This document shows, piece by piece, positions 1 to 5,868 of a stretch of 11,605 bases of DNA. The stretch's first letter is position 1; the number at the start of each line of letters is the position of its first letter. The position numbers and the translations under genes were made by a program. Source of the stretch: Candidatus Forterrea sp. (lineage in GTDB: Archaea > Iainarchaeota > Iainarchaeia > Iainarchaeales > JAAZKV01); the NCBI GenBank assembly GCA_020717885.1, contig DYDN01000021.1:1-11605 (forward strand). Direction: 5' to 3'. A model generated the notes under the pieces. It ran no database searches. It saw nothing but the letters and a program-made list of their open reading frames with translations, and was not told where the DNA came from.

Positions 1-726
1 GCTTTTAGTTGTGGGAATTATTATGCGACTCAAGCTAATTTGGCTAATCAGTGTCCTTCTTATGGTGGTTCTCAGTCTTTGAGTGCTGATAGTTATCATA
101 TGAATGCAGGGGTTTATTCAGCGTCTGATTTGAATGTGATTGATTCTGATTTGAATGCAAAGAATATCTCTAGCAAAGTAAGTATTTTTGGAATAACCGG
201 TTATTTGGGTTTACATTCAGGAGCTAATTTGTGTTCTAATGCGGCAAATAATGGTTTTGTTTCTTGTTCCACCGGGGGCATCAAAGTCAATCAGGATGCT
301 GCGCTGGATTCTGATAGGAATATGTTTGATACTAACCGTTTTTCCGCTGAAACGCTTGGTGGTGGCAATAGTGTCGTCCATGACTACTGGTTCAAACTTA
401 TGTGGCAGAACACGCATATTGGTGGGAGGAATTGGAATGCTGCGATGGATTATTGTAATAGTTTAACCACTGGTGGTTTTAGTAATTGGCGTCTGCCCAC
501 TATTTCTGAAGCTTTTACGCAGTTTGATTTTGGGGCGTCTTATAATGGGGGTAGTTTTGCTTGCGTAAAACAGTTTACTGATTGTTATGGAGACTGGACT
601 TGGACGAGTACGTCCCTTCCGTGGGACGCGTCACACGCATACTTATTCCGTCCGGCTAATGGCTATGTCAGCTACGCCCCTAAGGCTCATGTGTACTCAG
701 TCCGTTGCGTTCGTTCAGAAAATTGA
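1..726 (+). CDS. DGR variable (target) protein, DUF1566/C-type-lectin-like C-terminus, 5' truncated by the window edge
   Basis: The frame is open from base 1, so the true start lies upstream; 241 residues are visible. Counting from the first codon, KLMWQ (132-136), WNAAMDYC (145-152), NWRLPT (162-167), WTWTST (199-204) and VRCVR (234-238) match the DUF1566 domain, a formylglycine-enzyme/C-type-lectin-related fold common in DGR target proteins. An earlier stretch (about 55-70, NISSKVSIFGITG) resembles the linker often found before such domains. The last 38 residues are encoded by the variable repeat, and the stop codon follows the repeat almost at once. By family knowledge, such proteins display a binding surface whose exposed residues are rewritten by the retroelement. 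The ligand is unknown, and any signal peptide or anchor would be in the missing N-terminus. Avd, TR and RT follow on the same strand. The DGR-target assignment is very secure because of the TR match; the cellular role is not known. Confidence 0.93.
   Translation, partial: AFSCGNYYATQANLANQCPSYGGSQSLSADSYHMNAGVYSASDLNVIDSDLNAKNISSKVSIFGITGYLGLHSGANLCSNAANNGFVSCSTGGIKVNQDAALDSDRNMFDTNRFSAETLGGGNSVVHDYWFKLMWQNTHIGGRNWNAAMDYCNSLTTGGFSNWRLPTISEAFTQFDFGASYNGGSFACVKQFTDCYGDWTWTSTSLPWDASHAYLFRPANGYVSYAPKAHVYSVRCVRSEN
610..722 (+). repeat. DGR variable repeat (VR)
   Basis: This 113-nt segment at the 3' end of the variable-protein gene aligns without gaps to 1388-1500, with a constant offset of 778. 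There are 18 mismatches, at 634, 643, 649, 650, 655, 656, 664, 671, 673, 676, 677, 679, 680, 686, 688, 692, 693 and 694. Every one lies opposite an adenine in the template copy, and none lies opposite C, G or T. Thirteen codons differ and all thirteen change the residue. Identity resumes from 695 to 722. Confidence 0.97.
695..722 (+). other. Probable initiation-of-mutagenic-homing (IMH) segment
   Basis: The final 28 nt of the VR are identical to the TR (1473-1500), adenines included, and the two copies diverge immediately after. In characterised DGRs the unmutated 3' end of the VR is where target-primed reverse transcription starts. The position fits that role. The exact boundary is inferred, not seen. 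Confidence 0.6.
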
Positions 727-748
727 TAATTTGATGATTTGATAATTT
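723..748 (+). repeat. Short tandem repeat between VR and Avd
   Basis: TTGATAATTT occurs at 723-732 and again at 739-748, separated by GATGAT. It lies just past the VR end and overlaps the variable-protein stop codon. No function can be read from it. Confidence 0.5.
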
Positions 749-786
749 AGTAGTTAGTTAGGAAAGTTATGCTGGGAAAGAAATGA

Positions 787-802
787 GTGCCCGAAAGGGC
801 AC
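787..802 (+). other. GAAA-loop hairpin/cruciform 3' of the VR
   Basis: GTGCCC-GAAA-GGGCAC is a perfect 6-bp GC-rich stem closed by a GNRA-type tetraloop, 64 nt past the VR end. In the Bordetella phage DGR and relatives, a GC-rich hairpin with a similar tetraloop downstream of the VR helps target recognition. Here it is further away than in the phage and overlaps the proposed GTG start of avd. It may therefore act in target marking, in translation of avd, or both; the role is inferred. Confidence 0.6.
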
Positions 803-1170
803 GCAAAAAAATTTGGGGTGATGTTTTGGCTCGCTATGATTACTTACCGATTTACAAAAAAGCCTTTGATTTGTGTGTTTATTTCGAAAAGCTTGTCAAA
901 GGATTTTCCCGCTACGATAAATACGTTCTTGGAACTGATTTAAGGAACAAGAGCCGGCAGATTGCCTGCCAAATAATGCGTTTGAATTCCTTGCTTGAAA
1001 AGAAAGAATCTCTTCAGGAATTAGTTGCCTTGGTAGAAGAATTAAAACTAGTTATCCGATTATGCAAAGAGGTCGGCGTTTTCAAAAAATTCTCCTCTTA
1101 TGAATACTCTTCTGGTTTAGTAGTTGATTTGGCGAAACAATCCCAAGCATGGCTTAACAGCCAAAAATAA
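787..1170 (+). CDS. avd: DGR accessory protein Avd (four-helix bundle)
   Basis: This is a 127-residue, strongly helical, basic protein. It has the layout of the Avd/four-helix-bundle family (related to the 23S rRNA intervening-sequence proteins): LPIYKKAFDL (about 20-29), a conserved Arg/Lys-rich second helix around DLRNKSRQIA (about 52-61), a Glu/Lys-rich third helix (about 70-95) and a fourth from about 105. By family knowledge, Avd forms a barrel-like pentamer that binds nucleic acid and the reverse transcriptase and is needed for mutagenic homing. The position between VR and TR is the standard one. The start is taken as GTG at 787, preceded by a GGGAAAG stretch; TTG at 826 would still leave the bundle intact. 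An ATG at 783 is in another frame. The GTG lies in the 5' arm of a perfect hairpin, which could limit its translation. Confidence 0.88.
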   Translation: MPERARKKIWGDVLARYDYLPIYKKAFDLCVYFEKLVKGFSRYDKYVLGTDLRNKSRQIACQIMRLNSLLEKKESLQELVALVEELKLVIRLCKEVGVFKKFSSYEYSSGLVVDLAKQSQAWLNSQK

Positions 1171-1387
1171 ACCCATTACAAAGGCGATAAAAAATGTTCC
1201 CAAAAGTTACTCTCATTAACAAAGTTAGTGGGGCAGAGCAATGCTTTGCAAAGACAGAACGGCTCAGAATTTCTCTCCTTGGAAAGAAAGTGATAGCAGG
1301 TTTCTTTTTGATGCGGACAACCCGCGTGGTGAAAAAAACTGCCGGATTTTTGCCGTTGAGGCACCGGCTATGAATAGTCCGCGCACA
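1171..1387 (+). ncRNA. Avd-TR spacer, probable 5' part of the DGR template RNA
   Basis: No recognisable protein is encoded here. The in-frame extension of the RT frame through 1241-1369 resembles no known domain. In characterised DGRs the RNA used for cDNA synthesis includes sequence flanking the TR, and this spacer holds GC-richer self-complementary patches, for example GCGG...CCGC around 1315-1325. A structured RNA role is inferred from position only. Confidence 0.35.
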
Positions 1388-2653
1388 ACGTCCCTTCCGT
1401 GGGACGCGTCAAACGCATACATATTCAATCCGAATAATGGCAATGTCAACAACAACAATAAGGATAATGAAAACTCAGTCCGTTGCGTTCGTTCAGAAAA
1501 AGAAAAAATCCTGGCTCTGTTTAGTTTTGAAAACATTTACTGCAGTTATGTTAATTGCAGAAAAAGAAAGCGTAACACGGTAAATGCTTTAAAGTTTGAA
1601 GAAAACTTGGAGCAAAACTTGCAAGAGTTGTACCAAGCTTTAAATAACAAAACCTACGAGCCAAGGCGTTCTGTTTGTTTCACTGTTTTAAACCCAAAAC
1701 CAAGGGAAATATTCGCCGCGGATTTTCGCGACAGAATCATTCACCACATAATCGTTAGTGCGCTTGAAAAAGTTTTCGAATCAGCCTTTTCAAGCGATAG
1801 TTTTGCCTGCCGGAAGGGAAAAGGAACGCACAAAGCGGTTAAGCATTTACAGCGAAACACAAGAAAAGTAATTGGGGGTAATTGCGGCAGAAAAAGGGCA
1901 TATTTTCTACAGTTAGACATAAGCAATTTTTTCATGAGCATCAACAAAAGAATCCTTTACTCTATAATAGAAAAAAAGGTTCAACAAAGCAATTTGTGGG
2001 ACGGAAACTTCAAAGAAGAACTCCTTTGGGTTACAAAAACAACAATTTTTCATGACCCCGCAAGCAATTACACTCAAAAGTCCCCGAAATGGGTTAGCGG
2101 GCTGGTGCCGAGCCACAAATCCTTGGTTAATGTTGAAAAAGGCAAGGGGCTTCCAATAGGGAACCATACCAGCCAGTTCTTCGCAAACGTTTACCTTAAC
2201 GAGCTTGACCAGTTTATAAAAAAAGAATTGAAATGCAGGTATTATGTAAGGTATGTTGATGATTTTATTTTATTATCAGAAAACAAAGAAGAATTATTAG
2301 GGTATTTTTGGAAAATAAAAGAGTTCTTAGAAATGCGCTTATTGCTTAACCTAAAAAATGAGGCAACGCTTTTGCCCGTAACCAATGGAATTGATTTTTT
2401 AGGATACATTACAAAACCTTGGAGTATTTTTGTTAGAAAAAGAGTTTTGCTCAACTTTAAAAAAAGGCTTTCAGCGGCAAATGAAGCGCTTTTAGAAAGT
2501 AATAAGTTCTTTTTTGAAAAGGGTTCTTTTGAAGAAAAAGCTTTTCGCTCTTCATTTAGCTCTTACTCGGGCCACTTTAAGCATGCGGATAGTTTTCGGT
2601 TAAAACAACAAGTGATGAAAGAGTTTCTTTTCACAAAAACGTGTTTTAGGTAG
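1370..2653 (+). CDS. DGR reverse transcriptase, N-terminus overlapping the TR
   Basis: From ATG 1370 this gives 427 residues. TR-encoded sequence occupies about 7-44. The RT core follows: an N-terminal block rich in Arg/Lys and FEENLEQNL, the KPREIFAADFRDRIIHH block, RKGKGTH, the first catalytic Asp at 183 (QLDISNFF), IGNHTSQ at 263-269 (the DGR form of the [IVL]GxxxSQ motif), YVDD at 295-298, GIDFLGY, and a thumb region ending with SYSGHFKHADSFRL. By family knowledge the enzyme copies TR RNA into cDNA, misincorporating at adenines. ATG 1370 was chosen because there is no in-frame ATG, GTG or TTG from there to 1607, which is already inside the conserved N-terminal block. A GAGG at 1358-1361 sits 8 nt before it. 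The frame stays open up to an ATG at 1241. CTG (1511, 1517) or ATT starts after the TR cannot be excluded. Confidence 0.93.
   Translation: MNSPRTTSLPWDASNAYIFNPNNGNVNNNNKDNENSVRCVRSEKEKILALFSFENIYCSYVNCRKRKRNTVNALKFEENLEQNLQELYQALNNKTYEPRRSVCFTVLNPKPREIFAADFRDRIIHHIIVSALEKVFESAFSSDSFACRKGKGTHKAVKHLQRNTRKVIGGNCGRKRAYFLQLDISNFFMSINKRILYSIIEKKVQQSNLWDGNFKEELLWVTKTTIFHDPASNYTQKSPKWVSGLVPSHKSLVNVEKGKGLPIGNHTSQFFANVYLNELDQFIKKELKCRYYVRYVDDFILLSENKEELLGYFWKIKEFLEMRLLLNLKNEATLLPVTNGIDFLGYITKPWSIFVRKRVLLNFKKRLSAANEALLESNKFFFEKGSFEEKAFRSSFSSYSGHFKHADSFRLKQQVMKEFLFTKTCFR
1388..1500 (+). repeat. DGR template repeat (TR)
   Basis: This is the invariant donor copy of the VR at 610-722. It contains 40 adenines by hand count, 18 of which are changed in the VR. 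Read in the VR phase it is rich in AAY codons (1412, 1427, 1433, 1436, 1442, 1448, 1451, 1454, 1457, 1466, 1472). Ten of these eleven have been altered in the VR to His, Arg, Ala, Tyr, Ser or Pro. AAY codons can be changed at positions 1 and 2 without ever giving a stop, the usual design of DGR templates. The TR lies wholly inside the RT reading frame. Confidence 0.97.
1540..1560 (+). other. Stem-loop just downstream of the TR
   Basis: The sequence CTGCAGTT...AATTGCAG can fold into an 8-bp stem (one G-U pair in RNA) with a 5-nt ATGTT loop. It lies 39 nt past the TR end, inside the RT coding sequence. In studied DGRs the region between TR and RT forms part of the structured template RNA where cDNA priming starts. 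The stem is seen; the role is inferred. Confidence 0.4.
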
Positions 2654-2677
2654 CGTTTGTTCTCTTCTCAAATAGGT

Positions 2678-2685
2678 ATTTAATT
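2678..2685 (+). promoter_or_regulatory. TATA-like box of the lon C-half gene
   Basis: TATTTAAT is centred about 26 nt before the in-frame ATG at 2708. This is the same spacing seen before the start codons at 9177 and 10116, and it fits a leaderless archaeal transcript. No convincing ribosome binding site precedes ATG 2708 or TTG 2684. Confidence 0.45.
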
Positions 2686-2707
2686 GTTTTTGAACGAACA
2701 TATTGTT

Positions 2708-2851
2708 ATGTCTGCAGAAAAAGCTTTTTCGTTGAACAAATCGGTTTCCGAGTTTAATCCAAAAATCTCCAAGCGCCAGCACAAGGGTTACGTTTATAAT
2801 GTTACAACCGAAACCGGCAACCTTTTCGTTGAGGATATTTTGGTGCATAAT
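2708..2851 (+). other. C-intein domain (blocks F and G)
   Basis: This encodes 48 residues from ATG 2708 (56 from TTG 2684). It holds the F block (YVYNVTTETGNLFVEDI) and G block (LVHN) of Hint-type inteins, with the excision point before the Ser codon at 2852-2854. The lengths suit a split C-intein. No homing endonuclease motif remains. LonB of Thermococcales carries an intein at what appears to be the same SGGLGTP site; this is recalled, not checked. Confidence 0.85.
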
Positions 2852-4165
2852 TCAGGCGGCCTTGGTACTCCTCCTCATTTGAGAGTTGAACCCGGAATGA
2901 TTCACCGAGCGAGCGGGGGAGTTTTATTTATTGATGAAATAGCAACTCTAAGCCATAAATCTCAGCAGGAGCTCTTAACCGCGATGCAGGAAAAAAAATA
3001 TTCTATTACTGGTCAAAGTGAGAATTCAAGCGGCGCAATGACTAGAACGGATCCGGTTCCATGTGATTTTGTTTTAGTTGCGGCTGGGAATTATGAGGAC
3101 TTAAGGAAAGTTCATCCCGCTCTTCGCTCAAGAATTCGCGGGTATGGTTATGAATGTTATATGAATGTGGATATGGAGGATACTGATAAGAATCGCGCAA
3201 AACTAGGGCAGTTCATTGCGCAGGAAGTTATTAAGGACGGAAAAATTCCTCATTTTGACAGAGCCGCGGTTGAAGAAATTATTTTTGAGGCGCGCAGAAG
3301 AGCAGACCACAAAGGAAAACTCACTCTTAAACTTCGTGACCTTGGGGGTCTTGTTCGCGCAGCAGGGGATATTGCAAAAGAAAATGGGCACCCTCTTGTT
3401 CTTCGCCAGGATGTGTTTGAGGCAAAGATGAGTGCTAAAACTCTTGAGAATCAGATTGTTGACAAGATGATTGATACAAAGAAAGATTATGAAGTTTTCC
3501 TAACGCAGGGAAAAATTGTTGGAAGAGTTAATGGCCTTGCGGTTTTCGGCGACGGAAGCGCGGGGAGCATTATCCCGATTGAAGCCGCGGTTACTCCTCC
3601 AAGTTCAAAGAATGAGAGTAAAGTAATTGCGACAGGAAAGTTAGGGGAGATTGCAAAGGAAGCCGTGCAGAATGTTTCAGTTATTTTCAAAAAGATTAGC
3701 GGGAAAGATTTCCTAAACGATATTCACATTCAATTCCTCCAGACATACGAAGGTGTTGAGGGGGATTCTGCTAGTGTTTCAATTGCTACTGCAGTAATTA
3801 GTGCAACGGAGAATATTCCGGTTCGTCAAAGCGTTGCAATGACCGGTTCTCTCTCAGTGCGCGGGGAAGTGCTTCCTGTTGGGGGGGTTTCAGCAAAAGT
3901 TAGCGCCGCAATTAAAGTTGGTTTTAAGGAAATAATTGTCCCAAAAAGCAATTTAGCCGATATTGTTATTTCAAAGGAAGAGTCTGAGAAAGTAAAAATA
4001 ATTCCTGTTTCAAACTTAATGCGGGTTCTTGAGGTTGCGCTTGATGATTCTCCTCAGAAGAAAGCTTTTCTAAAGGAATTAAGCAGAGTAATTTACACGA
4101 AATCCGATCTTGCGGAAGTGTCAAAGAAATTAATTGGAAAACCCGTGCTTGCGAAACAGAACTGA
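2708..4165 (+). CDS. lonB: C-terminal intein fragment fused to the C-terminal part of LonB protease (split lon gene)
   Basis: LonB is the membrane-anchored AAA+ protease of archaea. Numbered from an upstream TTG at 2684, residues 1-56 are an intein C-terminus: VYNVTTETGNLFVEDILVHN ends with the His-Asn pair and is followed by Ser57 as +1 extein residue. LonB resumes with GGLGTP, then Walker B (VLFIDE, Asp84-Glu85), sensor 1 (AAGN, Asn136), arginine-finger region (148-152) and protease domain with Ser362 (GDSAS) and Lys405 (VSAK). The Ser-Lys spacing of 43 equals that of known Lon proteases. About 200 N-terminal residues, including Walker A and the expected membrane segments, are absent. An in-frame TAA at 2681 separates this gene from the RT. 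ATG 2708 is preferred for its TATA-like box. It should be active only if joined in trans to an N-half; otherwise it is a remnant. Confidence 0.88.
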   Translation: MSAEKAFSLNKSVSEFNPKISKRQHKGYVYNVTTETGNLFVEDILVHNSGGLGTPPHLRVEPGMIHRASGGVLFIDEIATLSHKSQQELLTAMQEKKYSITGQSENSSGAMTRTDPVPCDFVLVAAGNYEDLRKVHPALRSRIRGYGYECYMNVDMEDTDKNRAKLGQFIAQEVIKDGKIPHFDRAAVEEIIFEARRRADHKGKLTLKLRDLGGLVRAAGDIAKENGHPLVLRQDVFEAKMSAKTLENQIVDKMIDTKKDYEVFLTQGKIVGRVNGLAVFGDGSAGSIIPIEAAVTPPSSKNESKVIATGKLGEIAKEAVQNVSVIFKKISGKDFLNDIHIQFLQTYEGVEGDSASVSIATAVISATENIPVRQSVAMTGSLSVRGEVLPVGGVSAKVSAAIKVGFKEIIVPKSNLADIVISKEESEKVKIIPVSNLMRVLEVALDDSPQKKAFLKELSRVIYTKSDLAEVSKKLIGKPVLAKQN

Positions 4166-4199
4166 ATTTTACTTGTCCATAACATATTTTTGAACAAGT
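4166..4199. terminator. Spacer between convergent lon and Dabb-type genes, possible terminator
   Basis: ACTTGT and ACAAGT form a 6-bp inverted repeat (about 4171-4199) around a T-rich loop, followed on the + strand by TTTATTTTT. It lies between two convergent stop codons, so it could end transcripts from both sides. The stem is short and the loop long. Confidence 0.3.
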
Positions 4200-4498
4200 T
4201 TATTTTTCATAATCCACAAAAACCCTTTTACTTCTCACTTTTGAAATAAAATCAGAAACCTTTTTGTGCTCCGGGTGATTCATGTAGATTTGCAAATCTT
4301 TCTCGTTTTCAAACACAGAGTAAAGCACCACATCAAACGCCTGTTCATCTTTTTTGATATCCCAACCAAAATTTTTATAATTTCGGGAATTTGCTGTTTA
4401 AGACCTTCAAGTTTTTGCTTCACTAGCTCCGCGTTTTTCAGTTTGGAGTTTCCCTCAGCATTTTCTTTGAGTTTCCACATTACAATATGGGTTAGCAT
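4200..4498 (-). pseudogene. Dabb (stress-responsive alpha/beta-barrel) family protein with an apparent 1-nt frameshift
   Basis: The minus strand reads MLTHIVMWKLKENAEG...IPEIIK from ATG 4498. After the A5T4 run at 4368-4376 the frame fails and stops at 4280. In the next frame the family signature continues: NFGWDIKKDEQAFDVVLYS, then FENEKDLQIYMNHPEHKKV, and on to a stop at 4200-4202. One added base in the A/T run would give 99 residues, the normal length for a Dabb domain. Members form small dimeric ferredoxin-like barrels; some bind or process small aromatic or polyketide molecules, many have no known role. AAGGTG upstream of the ATG is a good ribosome binding site, and the gene follows DUF373 by 27 nt, so they are likely co-transcribed. 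The break may be a real recent mutation, a sequencing or assembly error in a homopolymer, or slippage at that run. Family call fairly sure. Confidence 0.75.
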
Positions 4499-4525
4499 TT
4501 TTGCACCTTAAAGAAATTAAGCCGT

Positions 4526-5746
4526 TTAAGCATTGACAACTATTCTTCCCTGGCTTAGTGTAAATTCGCTTCGTTTCTTTTCGGTTTTCTTTTTTGTTTT
4601 TGGATCCTGTATTATTATTAGGTTTCTGATTTTGCTTGCTTCAACAACTTTTCCCAAATAATTACCCGCTTCATCCATTGCATTTAGCCCGACAAAGAGT
4701 TTTGTTGTTCTTTCCCGAACATCAAATACTTTCCCAAGTCTTAGTGCGATTATGAGTATAATGAAACTTAGCATTATGTTTGCAGGGAGCCAAGAGAGTT
4801 CTGCTTGCCGGAGGAACACAAGTGTTCCTGCATCAATTATTGCCCACACACAGATGATTGAAACCGCTTGAATTAAATAATTCCCGATTTTATATGCCTT
4901 TTTAGCGTAAACCGCATCAGTTCCCCCTGCCGCGATTGCAATTAGTGCTGCAAACATAAAGAAGGGGTAAGCAGTTCTTGCCGCGCCTGCAGAATCAATT
5001 GCCACATCAATAAATTCTGAGGACATAATTTTTAAATAAATAATCCAAATTCCAATTAGCGGAAGAATTATTGCTGCAACATACATTACAAAACTTATTC
5101 TTTGTTCTGACAAGCTGTTTGAAACAAGTCTTACGAAGGAAAATATCTTGTCCTCTATTCCAAATCCCTTTAGGAGCAAGTATGCCCCCGCAACGAGCGC
5201 AATCGCTTGAAAGGAAGCTATTCCGAGTACAAAGTAAAGTAATAATATAATTCCTGGTACTCCTAGTATGAGTCTTGCAACTCCAGGGTCCTGTAGTGCT
5301 TCTTTTATAGTGTAAAATGTTGACTCTACTGCCGCCGCTTGTTTTATTATTACTTGTTCAGTTGAGATTATTTTTGCTCTTGATTGCAAAAGGGGGGTAA
5401 CTTGTGCGTCCTCCGCCCCATCAGTAATTAAAATCCATCCGTCAATTAAAAAGTTTTTTTGCAATTTATCAAGCTGTCTTCCAATTTCTCTATCCGCCTC
5501 AAGCCCAATTTTTCCAGCTCCGGTGAGGGTAACAATTTCAGCGTTTTTGTAGAGTTTTTGCGCCTCATCAAGTTTTTTTACTGCCGCAAACATTGTGTTT
5601 GCATCGCTTTCGCTTGGGTCAGCGAGTGCAAGTTTTTGTGCTGCTTCAAGGTTTCGTTCCCTCCCGATTACGGGCCCAAGTATCTTAGTTTTTCTTCCCA
5701 GGTCATTATCCCGGTCAATGCAGACTACAAATACTTTCTTTTTCAT
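4526..5746 (-). CDS. DUF373 family membrane protein
   Basis: This 406-residue protein begins with the archaeal DUF373 signature: VFVVCIDRDNDLGRK, GPVIGRERNLEAAQKLALADP and SDANTMFAAVK (about 5-57), then a Rossmann-like segment ending ILITDGAEDAQV (about 105-116). The second half is membrane-embedded, with about six hydrophobic segments, for example 160-195, 220-240, 255-275 and 285-330. It ends in a hydrophilic domain with KTKKKTEKKRSEF near the C-terminus. DUF373 has no established function; a soluble N-terminal domain tied to a membrane module suggests sensing or transport, but that is a guess. ATG 5746 is preferred because GTGAT just upstream can act as ribosome binding site; that GTG (5755) is the alternative start. 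It is divergent from the stomatin gene and probably heads a two-gene unit with the Dabb-type gene. Confidence 0.85.
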   Translation of the reverse strand: MKKKVFVVCIDRDNDLGRKTKILGPVIGRERNLEAAQKLALADPSESDANTMFAAVKKLDEAQKLYKNAEIVTLTGAGKIGLEADREIGRQLDKLQKNFLIDGWILITDGAEDAQVTPLLQSRAKIISTEQVIIKQAAAVESTFYTIKEALQDPGVARLILGVPGIILLLYFVLGIASFQAIALVAGAYLLLKGFGIEDKIFSFVRLVSNSLSEQRISFVMYVAAIILPLIGIWIIYLKIMSSEFIDVAIDSAGAARTAYPFFMFAALIAIAAGGTDAVYAKKAYKIGNYLIQAVSIICVWAIIDAGTLVFLRQAELSWLPANIMLSFIILIIALRLGKVFDVRERTTKLFVGLNAMDEAGNYLGKVVEASKIRNLIIIQDPKTKKKTEKKRSEFTLSQGRIVVNA

Positions 5747-5798
5747 TAAAATCACTTTATTTCTGGGTTCTGGCTAGCGTCCAAGCTTTTCCAGAATG

Positions 5799-5834
5799 TA
5801 TATAAATAACATTAGAAATAATCTTATATATAAA
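5799..5834. promoter_or_regulatory. Divergent promoter pair between DUF373 and stomatin
   Basis: TATATAAA at 5799-5806 (TTTATATA on the minus strand) faces DUF373 and predicts a short leader of about 30 nt. TTATATATAAA at about 5824-5834 faces the stomatin gene and predicts a start near 5855. The two TATA-like boxes are only about 25 nt apart, so factor binding at one may affect the other. Confidence 0.6.
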
Positions 5835-5868
5835 GGATAACTGTATAATTTACTTAGGTGAAGTTGGG

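Noticed and set aside
40..42. TTG at 40 as the true start of the variable protein
   Set aside because: The frame stays open to base 1 with plausible protein sequence, so the gene is cut by the window edge.
783..800. ATG at 783 as avd start
   Set aside because: It is in a different frame from the Avd protein.
1264..1536. Minus-strand frame across the TR
   Set aside because: It is the complement of the TR and RT start, with no domain and no promoter.
2651..2707. A continuous RT-intein-Lon fusion, since the RT and lon fragment share a reading frame
   Set aside because: Two in-frame stops (2651-2653 and 2681-2683) separate them and no readthrough signal is visible.
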